The notes under the pieces were generated by a model, which did no database searches, was not told the origin of the DNA, and saw only the letters and a program-made list of their open reading frames with translations. The position numbers and the translations under genes were made by a program. Positions 45,469 through 55,181 of a DNA stretch of 64,000 nt are shown here, piece after piece. The stretch is taken from NCBI RefSeq assembly GCF_009857435.1, contig NZ_WWCK01000004.1, forward strand, positions 372,001-436,000. The letters are read 5' to 3'. Every line of letters begins with the position of its first letter. The stretch's first letter is position 1. The DNA is from Duganella rivi. GTDB lineage: Bacteria > Pseudomonadota > Gammaproteobacteria > Burkholderiales > Burkholderiaceae_D.

Positions 45469-46782
45469 TTAGTTGAGCAGCAGCTCCGGCTGTTGGGCCA
45501 CGATGGCGGTCTTGGGGATGCAGACGATGAAGGTACTGCCCTTGCCTGCTTCCGATTTGATCTGCAAGGTGCTGCCGTGGCGCAGCAGCACGTGCTTGAC
45601 GATGGCCAGCCCCAGCCCGGTGCCCTGCGTTTCGCGCGAGCGGCTCTTGTCGACGCGGTAGAAACGCTCGGTCAGGCGCGAGATGTGTTCCGGGCTGATG
45701 CCGATGCCGGTATCTTCGACCATGAACTTGACGCCGCCATCGTACTCTTTCCAGATCAAGTGGATCTTGCCGCCGGCCGGCGTATAGCGCACCGCGTTCG
45801 AGGCCAGGTTGCCAAACGCGCTGTGCAGTTCTTCGTAGGAGCCGACCACGTCCGGGCCATTCACTTCCATGGTGATTTCGTGCTTGCCGGCCGACAGCGC
45901 GCGCGCTTCGCGCAGCAGCTGATCCATCAGCTTGCCGACATCCACCGGATCGGGGCGCATCGGGTAATCCACCGACTCCAGGCGCGACAGGGTCAGCATG
46001 TCCTCGATCAGATGCTGCATGCGGTGGCCCTGCTCCGTCATCAGCTTCAGGTGCGCGGCGCGGGTCGCGGCATCCAGGCCTTCTTGCGCGGCGATCTCCA
46101 GGAAACCGACAATCACGGTCAGCGGCGTGCGCAGTTCGTGCGAGGCGTTGGCGATAAAGTCGCGGCGCATTTCCTCGATGCGCTCGGTCTCGGTCGCATC
46201 GTGCGTGACCAGAATCTGGCGGCGGTTTTCAAACGGGATGATGTGCACAATCAGCTTGCGCTCGCGGAAACTGATCGTCAGCGGCTGCTCGTAGCGGCCG
46301 AGGATGATGTAGTCCATGAAGTCCGGGTTGCGCACCAGGTTGGTCACGCGCATGCCCTTGTCACGGTCATTGCTCAGGCCCAGGTGCTGCTCGGCGGCCG
46401 GATTGCACCATTCAAGGAATAGCACGTCGTCCATGATGGCCACGCCGTCCGGCAGCAAGTGCATGGCCTGGCGGAAGCGCGCCAGCCACTCGGTCAGTTC
46501 GGTCTGGTTTTTTTCGTCCTCGCGGCGCATGCGGTACAGGCGCGAGAAAATGTTGGTCCATTCGCCCCAGCCATCCGGCAGCTTGGCGCTTTGCGGATCG
46601 TCCATCCAGTTGCTGAGCTGGTAGAGGTAGGAAAGTTGCGTGAACACCAGCGCGATCATGGCGATCAAGGCCAAGATCAGCCCGTTGACCCAGCCAAACA
46701 TCCAGCCGCCGAGCGCACATGCCGCCAGGATGACGGCGGTGCGCAGTGCGGCAGGCACCCAGAACACCAGTTTTGGATTCAT
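45469..46782 (-). CDS. phoR: Phosphate-regulon sensor histidine kinase PhoR
   Basis: Senses phosphate limitation through the Pst-PhoU complex and phosphorylates PhoB. The 437-residue protein has two membrane helices near the N-terminus (AVILAACALGGWMFG and LILALIAMIALVFT), a linker, a PAS domain (about 105-195) with DGVAIMDDVLFLEWCNPAAE, a HisKA domain with FIANASHELRTPLTVIVGF (phosphoacceptor His), and an HATPase with NLASNAVRYTPAGGK, DTGIGIS, and GTGLGLAIVKHVL. The last gene of the phosphate block, 7 bp after phoB. Confidence 0.95.
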   Translation of the reverse strand: MNPKLVFWVPAALRTAVILAACALGGWMFGWVNGLILALIAMIALVFTQLSYLYQLSNWMDDPQSAKLPDGWGEWTNIFSRLYRMRREDEKNQTELTEWLARFRQAMHLLPDGVAIMDDVLFLEWCNPAAEQHLGLSNDRDKGMRVTNLVRNPDFMDYIILGRYEQPLTISFRERKLIVHIIPFENRRQILVTHDATETERIEEMRRDFIANASHELRTPLTVIVGFLEIAAQEGLDAATRAAHLKLMTEQGHRMQHLIEDMLTLSRLESVDYPMRPDPVDVGKLMDQLLREARALSAGKHEITMEVNGPDVVGSYEELHSAFGNLASNAVRYTPAGGKIHLIWKEYDGGVKFMVEDTGIGISPEHISRLTERFYRVDKSRSRETQGTGLGLAIVKHVLLRHGSTLQIKSEAGKGSTFIVCIPKTAIVAQQPELLLN

Positions 46783-46789
46783 TTAAAAC

Positions 46790-47482
46790 TCAGCTTTTTT
46801 CCGACAGCATGTAGCCTACACTACGCACGGTTTTGATCAGGTGCTCGGCCTCTTTCAAGGCCTTGCGCAGGCGCAGCACGTGCACGTCGACCGTACGTTC
46901 TTCGATCACCACGTGATCGCCCCACACTTTGTCCAGCAGCTGGCTGCGCGAGAACACGCGTTCCGGGTGCGCCAGCAGGAATTTCAGCAGCTTGTATTCG
47001 GCGTGGCCGATGTCGATTTTCTGGTCGTCCATCGACACCGTGCAGCTCACCGGATCGAGCATGATGTTGGCCGCGCGCATGGTCGATTGCGCGTGTTCCG
47101 GCGCCTTGCGGCGCAGCAGCGCCTTGGCGCGCGCCAGCAGCTCGCGCGGCGAGAACGGCTTGGTGACGTAGTCGTCGGCGCCGGTGTTGAGGCCGGCCAG
47201 CTTGTCCTCTTCCATGCTCTTGGCCGTCAGCATGATCACCGGGATGTCGTTGAACTGGCGATCAGAGCGGATGCGCGACAGCAGGCGGATGCCGGTCGAA
47301 TCCGGCAGCATCCAGTCGAGCAAAATCAGTTGCGGGGTCTTGGTCTGGATGAAGTCCCAGGCCTCACCCGCGCTTTGCACGTTGCAGCAGTTCCAGCCTG
47401 CTTCGCGCAGCGAAAACGTCACCAGCTCGACAATCGCCGGTTCGTCTTCAACAATCAATACGGTGGTTTTATCAGATGCCAT
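46790..47482 (-). CDS. phoB: Phosphate-regulon response regulator PhoB
   Basis: Binds Pho boxes and activates phosphate-starvation genes. The 230-residue protein has an N-terminal receiver domain with the acidic pocket (VEDEPAI) and the phosphorylated Asp in LILLDWMLPD (near residue 56), plus DDYVTKPFSPRELLARAKAL. The C-terminal OmpR/PhoB winged helix contains GHAEYKLLKFLLAHPERVF and VWGDHVVIEERTVDVHVLRL, the DNA-recognition segment. phoU lies 13 bp upstream and phoR follows. Pho boxes occur before pstS and ppk1. Confidence 0.96.
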   Translation of the reverse strand: MASDKTTVLIVEDEPAIVELVTFSLREAGWNCCNVQSAGEAWDFIQTKTPQLILLDWMLPDSTGIRLLSRIRSDRQFNDIPVIMLTAKSMEEDKLAGLNTGADDYVTKPFSPRELLARAKALLRRKAPEHAQSTMRAANIMLDPVSCTVSMDDQKIDIGHAEYKLLKFLLAHPERVFSRSQLLDKVWGDHVVIEERTVDVHVLRLRKALKEAEHLIKTVRSVGYMLSEKS

Positions 47483-47495
47483 TTATTTTTTAGAT

Positions 47496-48206
47496 TTACT
47501 CAGCTTGCTCAGGCTGTTCTTCCAGCACGTGGGTCTTGGTGTGGCGAATGTCTTTGCCTTCGACCACGTAGATCACGTATTCAGCGATGTTCTTGGCGTG
47601 GTCGCCAATGCGCTCGATGGCTTTGGCCACCCACAGGGTATCCAGCGCGGCCGAGATGGTGCGCGGGTCTTCCATCATGAAGGTGATCAGGTTGCGCATG
47701 ATCGAGCGGAATTCGTGGTCGATCACGGCGTCTTGCGCGATCAGTTGCAGCGCTTGCTTGCCGTCGTTGCGGGCAAACGCGTCCAGCGCATCGTGCAGCA
47801 TGTCGCTGGTGTTGTTGGCGATGCCGCGCACCATCTCGTAGTGGTTGACGGTCACGGCGCCACGTGCGTGCAGCTGCTTGGCGGTACGGGCAATCTTGGT
47901 GGCTTCGTCGCCGATGCGTTCCAGATCGGTGATGACCTTGATGGTCGCCATGATGGTGCGCAGGTCGTTGGCGGCCGGCTGGCGGCGCACGATCAAGTGG
48001 CTGCAGGCGTCGTCCAGCTGCACTTCCAGCTGGTTGACGGCGTCGTCTTCACGCATCACGCGCTCGGCGCGCTCGGAATTACCGATACGGAAGCAAGTCA
48101 TGGCGTCGAGGAACTGGGTCTCGACGATGCCGCCCATCAGCAGCACTTTGCTGCGGATGGATTCGAGTTCGTTGTCGTACTGCTTGGATGAATGCTCACC
48201 GATCAT
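47496..48206 (-). CDS. phoU: Phosphate transport regulator PhoU
   Basis: Links the Pst transporter to PhoR, damping signalling when phosphate is ample. The ATG at 48206 is used, with GGAGAG six bases upstream; a TTG four codons earlier is part of the ribosome site. The 236-residue product is an all-helical tandem of two three-helix bundles, each with the E/DxxxD metal site motif: the first in ERIGDEATKIARTA, the second in ERIGDHAKNIAEYV. It lies 36 bp after pstB. Confidence 0.95.
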   Translation of the reverse strand: MIGEHSSKQYDNELESIRSKVLLMGGIVETQFLDAMTCFRIGNSERAERVMREDDAVNQLEVQLDDACSHLIVRRQPAANDLRTIMATIKVITDLERIGDEATKIARTAKQLHARGAVTVNHYEMVRGIANNTSDMLHDALDAFARNDGKQALQLIAQDAVIDHEFRSIMRNLITFMMEDPRTISAALDTLWVAKAIERIGDHAKNIAEYVIYVVEGKDIRHTKTHVLEEQPEQAE

Positions 48207-48242
48207 GCTGCTCTCCAATTTGAATGCGTATTATAAGGTTGA

Positions 48243-49046
48243 TCAGCCGAAACGGCCGGTGATGTAATCCTGCGTTTCTTTGCGCGCTGGATTCATGAAG
48301 ATCTGATCGGTCTCGCCGAATTCCACCAGCTCGCCCAGGTACATATAGGCGGTGTAGTCCGAGCAACGGGCTGCCTGCTGCATGTTGTGGGTCACGATGG
48401 CGATGGTGTAGTCCTGCTTCAGTTCGCTGATCAGTTCTTCCACTTTCGAGGTCGAGATCGGGTCCAGCGCCGAGGTCGGCTCGTCCAGCAGCAGCACGTC
48501 AGGCTTGACCGCCACGCCGCGCGCGATGCACAGGCGCTGCTGCTGGCCGCCCGACAGCGACAGGCCGCTCTTGCTCAGCTTGTCTTTGACTTCAGTCCAC
48601 AGCGCGGCTTTTTTCAGCGCCCATTCCACGCGCTCGTCCATCTCGCCTTTCGACAGGTCTTCGTACAGGCGCACGCCAAACGCGATGTTGTCGTAGATCG
48701 ACATCGGGAACGGGGTCGGCTTCTGGAACACCATGCCGACCTTGGCGCGCAGCATGTTCAAGTCCTGGCCGCCTTCGAGGATGTTACGGCCGCGGTACAT
48801 GATCGAACCTTCGGCGCGCTGGCCTGGGTACAGATCGTACATGCGGTTCAGGGTACGCAGCAGGGTCGACTTGCCGCAGCCCGACGGGCCGATGAAGGCG
48901 GTCACTTGCTTCTCGTGGATGTCGAGGCTGACGTTGTGCAGGCTCTGGGTTTTACCGTAGAAGAAGTTCAGGCCCGAAATTTCAATGGTCTTGCGCTTGC
49001 CTTGGTTCATGGCGACGACGTTTTCCTGGTTCAGTTGCGTATTCAT
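48243..49046 (-). CDS. pstB: Phosphate ABC transporter ATPase PstB
   Basis: ATPase that drives high-affinity phosphate import. The start is the ATG at 49046 (267 residues). It has Walker [10 protein letters not shown], the Q-loop [20 protein letters not shown], the signature [14 protein letters not shown], Walker [15 protein letters not shown], and the H-loop [11 protein letters not shown]. The PstB-specific order ([21 protein letters not shown]) is recognisable. pstA precedes it by 22 bp and phoU follows. Confidence 0.97.
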   Translation of the reverse strand: MNTQLNQENVVAMNQGKRKTIEISGLNFFYGKTQSLHNVSLDIHEKQVTAFIGPSGCGKSTLLRTLNRMYDLYPGQRAEGSIMYRGRNILEGGQDLNMLRAKVGMVFQKPTPFPMSIYDNIAFGVRLYEDLSKGEMDERVEWALKKAALWTEVKDKLSKSGLSLSGGQQQRLCIARGVAVKPDVLLLDEPTSALDPISTSKVEELISELKQDYTIAIVTHNMQQAARCSDYTAYMYLGELVEFGETDQIFMNPARKETQDYITGRFG

Positions 49047-49068
49047 TGTATGGATTCGCTTTATATAA

Positions 49069-49941
49069 TTAATTCGGGGCTTTTTGGGCAAACACGGTAC
49101 GCGAGATCACGTTCAGGGCCAGCACGCTGAAGGTCACCAGCAGTGCACCGCCCCAAGCCAGCTCGCGCCAGTTGTCGTAAGGGCTCATGGCGAAACCGTA
49201 GATCACGACCGGCAGGTTGGCCATCGGCGCGTTCATGTCGGAGCTAAAGAATTGGTTGTTCAGCGCGGTGAACAGCAGCGGCGCGGTTTCACCCGAGACG
49301 CGGGCCACGGCCAGCAGCACGCCGGTGATCACGCCGGCTTTAACAGCGCGCAGGCGCACCATCATCGCGACTTTCCAGCGCGGCGCACCGAGTGCGAAGG
49401 CGGCTTCCAGCAGGCTGTTCGGCACCAGGCGCAGCATGTTGTCGGTGGTACGCACCACCACCGGCACGGCGATCAGCGCCAGCGCGATGGAGCCGGCGTA
49501 GCCGGAGTAGTGCTTGGTGGTAGCCACGTACATGGCCCACACGAACATGCCGATCACGATCGACGGCGCCGACAGCATGATGTCGGTCACGAAGCGGGTG
49601 ATGCTGGCGATCTTGTTTTCTTCGCCGTATTCCGCCAGGTACATGCCGGCCAGGATGCCGATCGGGGTCGAGATCAGGGTCGACAGGCCGACAATCATGA
49701 AGCTGCCGAAGATGGCGTTCAGCAGGCCACCGCCTTCGCTGCCCGGCGCCGGGGTAGTTTGCGTGAACATATTGATGCTCAGCGCGCCGAAGCCTTTGAC
49801 GATCAGGGTGATCAGGATCCACGCCAGCACCAGCAGGCCGACCGACATTGCGGCCACCGACAGCGCGATGCCGATGCGGTGCGTCAGCAGACGCTTGCGG
49901 TACACCGGATTCATCGCGGCTTTTTCCAGAGTTGCGCTCAT
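49069..49941 (-). CDS. pstA: Phosphate ABC transporter permease PstA
   Basis: The 290-residue inner-membrane protein has six helices and the binding-protein-dependent-transport domain. It includes the coupling [22 protein letters not shown] loop (EAA motif) and [20 protein letters not shown]. Its ATG shares a base with the pstC stop (TAATG), so the two permeases are translationally coupled. It follows the standard pstSCAB order. Confidence 0.96.
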   Translation of the reverse strand: MSATLEKAAMNPVYRKRLLTHRIGIALSVAAMSVGLLVLAWILITLIVKGFGALSINMFTQTTPAPGSEGGGLLNAIFGSFMIVGLSTLISTPIGILAGMYLAEYGEENKIASITRFVTDIMLSAPSIVIGMFVWAMYVATTKHYSGYAGSIALALIAVPVVVRTTDNMLRLVPNSLLEAAFALGAPRWKVAMMVRLRAVKAGVITGVLLAVARVSGETAPLLFTALNNQFFSSDMNAPMANLPVVIYGFAMSPYDNWRELAWGGALLVTFSVLALNVISRTVFAQKAPN

Positions 49942-50987
49942 TATTTGACGCCTTCCTTGCGAGACATGCCAGCCAGCATCAGCTTGGCGGCGGACAGAAC
50001 GATAAAGGTAATCACGAACAGGATCAGTGCCAGCGCGAACAGCGACGAGGTGTGCAGCGGCGTATCCGATTCGGCAAATTCATTGGCCAGCGTCGAGGCG
50101 ATCGAGTTACCGGCAGCGAACAGCGAGAACGACAGCTTGTTGGCGTTACCGATCACGAAGGTGACCGCCATGGTCTCGCCCAGTGCGCGGCCCAGGCCCA
50201 GCATTACGCCGCCGACCACGCCGGTCTTGGTGTAAGGCAGCACGATCTTGCGCACCACTTCCCAGCGGGTGCAGCCGAGGCCGTAGGCCGATTCTTTCAG
50301 CACGGCCGGCACGATTTCAAACACGTCGCGCATCACCGAGGAGATGAACGGGATGATCATCACGGCCAGGATCAGCGCGGCGGTCAGGATGCCGATGCCC
50401 ATGGTCGGGCCGTTGAAGAACTGGCCGATCAGCGGCAGCTGGCCGATGGTCTGTTTCAGGAACGGCTGCACGTAGTCGCCGAACAGCGGCGCAAACACGA
50501 ACAAGCCCCACATGCCGTAGATGATAGACGGGATGCCGGCCAGCAGCTCAACTGCCGTACCCAGCGGACGGCGCAGGCCGGCCGGGCAAATCTCGGTCAG
50601 GAACAAGGCGATGCCGAACGATACCGGGAAGGCGATCAGCAGCGCGATGCCCGAGGTAGCCAGGGTGCCGACGATGGCGATCATGGCGCCGTACTGGTCG
50701 TTGACCGGATCCCACTCCACGGTGGTGATGAAGGCCGGGCCAAACTCTTTGAAAGCCGGCCACGCGCCGACCATCAGCGAGAAGATAATCCCCAGCAGCA
50801 CTGCCAGCACGGACAGCGCGAACAGCATGGTGGTCTTGTGGAAGAAGAAGTCCTGGATGCGCTGCTTGCGCATGGTGCGGAGCATGGCCTGCATGGCAGC
50901 TTGTTCCGCGGCAGTAGCTTGTGCGGTGTTGATATGCATGGCCGGCTCTTGCTTTGGTAGTGGCGTGGAAGTGATATCTGCGCTCAT
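49941..50987 (-). CDS. pstC: Phosphate ABC transporter permease PstC
   Basis: The 348-residue inner-membrane protein pairs with PstA. It has a 60-residue N-terminal cytoplasmic tail, then six helices, with the characteristic [21 protein letters not shown] segment and the EAA-type loop [19 protein letters not shown]. It follows pstS by 114 bp containing two GC-rich hairpins, a spacing that lets the pstS message be more abundant than the rest. Confidence 0.96.
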   Translation of the reverse strand: MSADITSTPLPKQEPAMHINTAQATAAEQAAMQAMLRTMRKQRIQDFFFHKTTMLFALSVLAVLLGIIFSLMVGAWPAFKEFGPAFITTVEWDPVNDQYGAMIAIVGTLATSGIALLIAFPVSFGIALFLTEICPAGLRRPLGTAVELLAGIPSIIYGMWGLFVFAPLFGDYVQPFLKQTIGQLPLIGQFFNGPTMGIGILTAALILAVMIIPFISSVMRDVFEIVPAVLKESAYGLGCTRWEVVRKIVLPYTKTGVVGGVMLGLGRALGETMAVTFVIGNANKLSFSLFAAGNSIASTLANEFAESDTPLHTSSLFALALILFVITFIVLSAAKLMLAGMSRKEGVK

Positions 50988-51011
50988 ATTTTTTCTCGGT
51001 GGATGTAAGCT

Positions 51012-51091
51012 AGCCTGCGGATCCCGGTCGGGCCCCGCAGGCTAACCCCCTCGCCGCCCGCCGTTGCGACTATGCTGACGGCGGCGAAGGG
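51012..51091 (-). terminator. Two intercistronic hairpins between pstS and pstC
   Basis: The first (51012-51043) pairs AGCCTGCGG with CCGCAGGCT around a 14-nt loop. The second (51048-51091) pairs CCCTTCGCCGCCGT with ACGGCGGGCGGCGAGGG, with bulges. Neither has a T tract. Such structures after pstS protect its 3' end or partly terminate transcription, giving more binding protein than permease. This role is inferred. Confidence 0.6.
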
Positions 51092-51101
51092 ACAGTCCTG
51101 A

Positions 51102-52148
51102 TTAGTAGATTGCCTTGCCCGAAGCGTCTTTCAGGTTAGCTTTCCACGAATCTTGTACCAGCTTAACCACCGATGCTGGCAGTGGAACGTAGTCCAGTTC
51201 GGTAGCAGCTGCGCCACCGTTTTTGAAGGCCCAGTCGAAGAACTTGACGACTTCTTTACCTTTGTTGGCATCAGCCTGGGCTTTGTGCATCAGGATGAAG
51301 GACACGCCGGTGATAGGCCACGAATTTTTACCAGCCTGGTCGGTCAGCACGACGCCGAAGCCTGGGGTCTTGGTCCACTCGGCCGAAGCAGCAGCGGCTT
51401 TGAAGAACTCGTCGTCAGGCTGCAGGAAGTTGCCGTCCTTGTTTTTCAGCTGGGTGTGCGACATTTTGTTCTTTTTAGCGTAGGCCCACTCAACGTAGCC
51501 GATCGAACCTTTGATACGCTGAACGTTGGCTGCAACGCCTTCGTTGCCTTTGCCGCCGACGCCGACGATCCATTTCACAGCGGTCGAAGCGCCGATCTTG
51601 GTCTTGAATTCTGGGCTGGTTTTCGACAGGAAGTCGGTGAACAGGAACGAGGTGCCCGAACCGTCAGCGCGGTGCACCACGGTGATGTCGTCTGCTGGCA
51701 GTTTCACGCCTGGGTTCAGCGCGGCGATGGCAGCGTCGTTCCACTTGGTGACTTTGCCGAGGTAGATGTCAGCAACCACTGGGCCGGTCAGCTTCAGCTG
51801 GCCTGGGGTGATGCCGTCCAGGTTAACCACGGTCACAACGCCGCCCATGATGGCTGGGAATTGCATCAGGCCTTCTGCGTCCAGGTCAGCGGCTGCCAGC
51901 GGCATGTCCGATGCGCCGAAGTCAACGGTCTTGGCTTTGATCTGCTTGATGCCAGCGCCCGAACCGACGGACTGGTAGTTCAGGCCGTTGCCGGTAGCGG
52001 CTTTGTACGACTCAGCCCACTTAGCGTAGATTGGGTACGGGAAGGTCGCGCCGGCGCCGGTCATATCGGCGGCGTGAGCAGCCGACGAGAAAGCCATTAC
52101 AGCTGCCGCGCCAACCATCAGGGAAGAGATCAATTGTTTCAGTCGCAT
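51102..52148 (-). CDS. pstS: Phosphate-binding periplasmic protein PstS
   Basis: Binds phosphate in the periplasm and delivers it to PstCAB. The start is the ATG at 52148 with AAAGGA upstream, giving 348 residues. There is a signal peptide (cut after AHA, near residue 25), then ADMTGAGATFPYPIYAKWAE, the family hallmark, QSVGSGAGIKQI, DFGASDMPL, VHRADGSGTSFLFTDFLS, and SIGYVEWAYAKKN; these carry the phosphate-binding Ser, Asp, Arg and Thr. A PhoB box lies about 60 bp upstream on this strand. Confidence 0.97.
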   Translation of the reverse strand: MRLKQLISSLMVGAAAVMAFSSAAHAADMTGAGATFPYPIYAKWAESYKAATGNGLNYQSVGSGAGIKQIKAKTVDFGASDMPLAAADLDAEGLMQFPAIMGGVVTVVNLDGITPGQLKLTGPVVADIYLGKVTKWNDAAIAALNPGVKLPADDITVVHRADGSGTSFLFTDFLSKTSPEFKTKIGASTAVKWIVGVGGKGNEGVAANVQRIKGSIGYVEWAYAKKNKMSHTQLKNKDGNFLQPDDEFFKAAAASAEWTKTPGFGVVLTDQAGKNSWPITGVSFILMHKAQADANKGKEVVKFFDWAFKNGGAAATELDYVPLPASVVKLVQDSWKANLKDASGKAIY

Positions 52149-52201
52149 TTCAAGTCCTTTGTTATGACAGGTTAGGATGCTGCGCAGTCTAACGGCCGAA
52201 T

Positions 52202-52219
52202 ATGACAGCTTTATGACAT
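52202..52219 (-). promoter_or_regulatory. Pho box in front of pstS
   Basis: On the reverse strand TGTCAT-AAAG-CTGTCAT is an 11-bp-spaced direct repeat that matches the PhoB consensus CTGTCATA(A/T)A(A/T)CTGTCA(C/T), lacking only one outer base. A -10-like TTAGAC lies about 10 bp downstream, as in PhoB-activated promoters where the box replaces the -35. Confidence 0.85.
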
Positions 52220-52333
52220 ACCCAAAATATTTCAAAAATAGTTCCGTAGACCCCGCTTCCCTCTGTAAACAGGCCGAGTTGCCCCTCTATGTTACGCCTG
52301 CTTGTCATAATTGGCGGCCATTTATGACATGCT

Positions 52334-52351
52334 CTGTCACAAAGCTGTCAT
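52334..52351 (+). promoter_or_regulatory. Pho box in front of ppk1
   Basis: CTGTCAC-AAAG-CTGTCAT is a near-perfect PhoB box reading toward ppk1, followed after 10 bp by TACACT (52362-52367), a good -10. A further TGTCAT half site lies at about 52303 and ATGACA at 52324. Start of ppk1 is 62 bp downstream. Confidence 0.85.
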
Positions 52352-52429
52352 ATTTAGTCTTTACACTGTAGCAATCATTCTTCCGCAAACAGGATAGAAT
52401 GGAATTACCAGCAAAGTGAACAAAAAGAC

Positions 52430-54526
52430 ATGAAGCCTGACCTGCATGCGGAAGTAAATAAGAACTCGGCCTTTCTCGACCGCGAGCTGTCGCAATTGAT
52501 GTTCAATCGCCGGGTGTTGGCGCAAGCGGAAGATAAAAGCATCCCCTTATTAGAGCGCCTGCGCTATCTGTGCATTGCCAGCAGCAACCTGGACGAGTTC
52601 TTCGAGGTACGCGTGGCCAGCCTGTTGGCGGCCGGCGCCGCCGACGGCTCCCTGTCCAGCCACCCTGCCCTTGTGGCTACCCTGTCGCGCATCAGCAATG
52701 AGTGCCACGCGCTGGTGGCGTATCAATATGAACTGCTGAACACCGAAATCCTGCCCGAGATGGCCGCCAACGGCATCCACCTGGTGCGCCACAACGAGCG
52801 CAACGATGCGCAGCGCGCGTGGGTCAAGGAATATTTCGACACCGAGGTGCGGCCGCTGCTGACACCAATCGGCCTCGACCCCGCCCACCCGTTCCCGCAG
52901 GTGGTGAACAAGAGTTTGAATTTCATCGTGCAACTGGGCGGCAAGGATGCGTTCGGGCGCGGCACCGGCATCGCTATCGTCAAAGCGCCGCGCGTGCTGC
53001 CGCGCGTGATCCGCCTGCCCGACCATTTATCGAAGAGCGGCGGCATTTCGTTCTGCCTGCTGTCCTCGGTGATCCACGCTCACATCTCCGACTTGTTTGC
53101 CGGCCGCGAGGTCATCGGCTACTCGCAGTTCCGCGTGACGCGCGACAGCGATTTGTGGGTCGATGAAGATGAAGTGAAAAACCTGCGCCAGGCCTTGAAG
53201 GGTGAGCTGGTCGGCCGCCAGTTCGGCGCTTCGGTGCGTTTGGAGGTGGCAAAGAACTGCCCGCCCGAGTTGTCGCAGTTCCTGCTCGATCAGTTCGGCC
53301 TGCACCAGAGCCGCCTGTACGCGGTGAACGGCCCGGTGAATCTGGTGCGCCTGACCGAGATCATGGATCACGTCAACAACCCGGCGCTGCGCTTCCCGGC
53401 CTTCTTCCCCGGCTTCGCGCAAAAGCCCGGCAGCCACGACATTTTCGCGGCGCTGCGTGAAAACGATATCTTGCTGCACCACCCTTACCAGTCGTTCCAG
53501 ACCGTGATCGACTTCATTCGCAGCGCCGCGCATGATCCGAACGTGGTGGCGATCAAGCAGACCATCTACCGCACCGGCATGAACTCGGACTTGATGGAAT
53601 CGCTGATTACTGCGGCCAAGCTCGGCAAGGAAGTCACTGTCATCGTCGAGTTGAAAGCGCGCTTCGACGAAGAAGCCAACATCAACTGGGCCGACAAGCT
53701 GGAGCAAGCCGGCGCGCAAGTGGTGTACGGCGTGGTCGGTTTGAAGACGCACGCCAAGGTCGCGCTGGTGATTCGCCGCGAAGACAAGAAGCTGCGCTAC
53801 TACGCCCACCTTGGTACCGGCAACTACCACCCGACCACCACCAAGTTCTACACCGACTTCGGCCTGCTGACCTGCCACCCCGGCATTGCGCAGGAAGTGA
53901 ACGAGGTGTTCATCCACCTGACCTCGCTGACCAAGCCGCACCGCCTCACCCACTTGTGGCTGGCGCCGTTCGCGCTGCAAAACGAAATCATCAAAGCCAT
54001 CCGCAACGAAGCACGTATTGCGCGCGCGGGACGTCCGGGCCGGATTATTGTTAAAATCAATGCGCTGGTGGACGAATCGGTGATCCGCGCTTTGTACGCG
54101 GCGTCGAAGGATGGGGTGAAGATCGACCTGATCGTACGCGGCGCTTGCATGCTCAAGCCGGGCGTGCCCGGCCTGTCGGAAAACATCAAGGTGCGTTCGG
54201 TGATCGGACGCTTCCTGGAGCACAGCCGCATCTACTACTTCCGCAACGATCTGGAACACGACACCTACCTCGCCAGCGCCGACTGGATGAGCCGCAATCT
54301 GTTCCGCCGCATCGAAGTCGCCTTCCCGATTTTGGACAAGGCGCTGAAACGCCGGGTGATGGCCGAAGGCCTGAGCCCGTACTTGAAGGATAACCAGAAC
54401 GCCTGGGAACTGGAGCCGGACGGCCACTACCAGCGCCGCAAGGCGCGCGGCAAGCAAGCCAGCTTCAGCGCACAACAGCACTTGATGGAGACACTGGGTA
54501 CACCCAACGGCCACCTCGGAGAATAA
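52430..54526 (+). CDS. ppk1: Polyphosphate kinase 1
   Basis: Polymerises the gamma phosphate of ATP into inorganic polyphosphate. The 698-residue protein has the four PPK domains: the N-terminal helical domain (ELSQLMFNRRVLAQAEDKS), the head domain, and two C-terminal PLD-like domains. Catalytic features are visible: VGLKTHAKVALVIR with the autophosphorylated His, LGTGNYHPTTTKFYTDFGLL, and RFLEHSRIYYFRN with the second His, plus IRGACMLKPG with the Arg. It lies under a Pho box divergent from pstS and four bases upstream of sixA. Confidence 0.96.
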   Translation: MKPDLHAEVNKNSAFLDRELSQLMFNRRVLAQAEDKSIPLLERLRYLCIASSNLDEFFEVRVASLLAAGAADGSLSSHPALVATLSRISNECHALVAYQYELLNTEILPEMAANGIHLVRHNERNDAQRAWVKEYFDTEVRPLLTPIGLDPAHPFPQVVNKSLNFIVQLGGKDAFGRGTGIAIVKAPRVLPRVIRLPDHLSKSGGISFCLLSSVIHAHISDLFAGREVIGYSQFRVTRDSDLWVDEDEVKNLRQALKGELVGRQFGASVRLEVAKNCPPELSQFLLDQFGLHQSRLYAVNGPVNLVRLTEIMDHVNNPALRFPAFFPGFAQKPGSHDIFAALRENDILLHHPYQSFQTVIDFIRSAAHDPNVVAIKQTIYRTGMNSDLMESLITAAKLGKEVTVIVELKARFDEEANINWADKLEQAGAQVVYGVVGLKTHAKVALVIRREDKKLRYYAHLGTGNYHPTTTKFYTDFGLLTCHPGIAQEVNEVFIHLTSLTKPHRLTHLWLAPFALQNEIIKAIRNEARIARAGRPGRIIVKINALVDESVIRALYAASKDGVKIDLIVRGACMLKPGVPGLSENIKVRSVIGRFLEHSRIYYFRNDLEHDTYLASADWMSRNLFRRIEVAFPILDKALKRRVMAEGLSPYLKDNQNAWELEPDGHYQRRKARGKQASFSAQQHLMETLGTPNGHLGE

Positions 54527-54529
54527 AGC

Positions 54530-54997
54530 ATGGATCTGATTTTATGGCGACACGCCGAAGCGGAGGATGCAGGCCCCGGCATGACCGATCTGGAACGCGC
54601 GCTGACCGCCAAGGGCCAGAAGCAGGCGCGCCGCATGGGACAATGGCTGAACTCGCAGCTACCCGATAGCTGCAAGATTTTGGCGAGTCCCGCCGTGCGC
54701 ACCCTGGAGACGGTGGAAGCACTGGGCCGCAAGTTCAAAATCCATAACGACCTTGCGCCCGGCGCCGATCCGTCCGACATTTTGAAAGCCGTCAACTGGC
54801 CGGGCAACAAGGATTCGGTGCTGGTGGTCGGCCATCAGCCGACGCTGGGCCAGGTGGCTTCCATGTTGATGACGGGTGACGACCTGGAGTGGGATATCCG
54901 CAAGGCCAGCGCGTGGTGGTTTGCGCAGCGCGAGCCCGGTGACCCCATGAGTGTGTATCTAAAAGCGGTGATGGCCGCCGACCTCGTAGTTAAATAG
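54530..54997 (+). CDS. sixA: Phosphohistidine phosphatase SixA
   Basis: Removes phosphate from histidine phosphotransfer proteins. The 155-residue protein shows the histidine-phosphatase features: MDLILWRHAEAED with the RHG-type catalytic His8, SPAVRTLETVE with the conserved Arg, and VVGHQPTLGQVASML with the second His. The gene follows ppk1 by 3 bp, so it shares the Pho-box promoter. The neighbourhood suggests a link between phosphate status and phosphorelay damping. Confidence 0.9.
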   Translation: MDLILWRHAEAEDAGPGMTDLERALTAKGQKQARRMGQWLNSQLPDSCKILASPAVRTLETVEALGRKFKIHNDLAPGADPSDILKAVNWPGNKDSVLVVGHQPTLGQVASMLMTGDDLEWDIRKASAWWFAQREPGDPMSVYLKAVMAADLVVK

Positions 54998-55056
54998 CTT
55001 GCAAAGCCAATAGCATCTGCTAAAGTTTAATTGCATCAACTATGAGGGAGGCCATC

Positions 55057-55176
55057 ATGATGTTCACCTTGCTCACCATGGGTATGTTCGGGGGCATGAT
55101 TGCCCTGGTGGTGTATGAACTAGTCCAGGAAATGCGTGGCAGTAAACATAAGCTCATCGACCGCTATCACGAATAG
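55057..55176 (+). CDS. Small membrane protein (39 residues)
   Basis: Two ATG codons follow a strong GAGGGAGG ribosome site. The product of 39 residues has one hydrophobic segment (FTLLTMGMFGGMIALVVYEL, approximate membrane helix) and then a basic and polar tail (MRGSKHKLIDRYHE) that would face the cytoplasm. Size and topology are typical of small regulatory membrane peptides. I do not recognise it by name. It lies 59 bp after sixA and might be read on the same transcript. Confidence 0.6.
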   Translation: MMFTLLTMGMFGGMIALVVYELVQEMRGSKHKLIDRYHE

Positions 55177-55181
55177 CACTC

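Noticed and set aside
53027..54514. Minus-strand open frame of 495 codons opposite ppk1
   Set aside because: Antisense to the catalytic half of ppk1; no family features.
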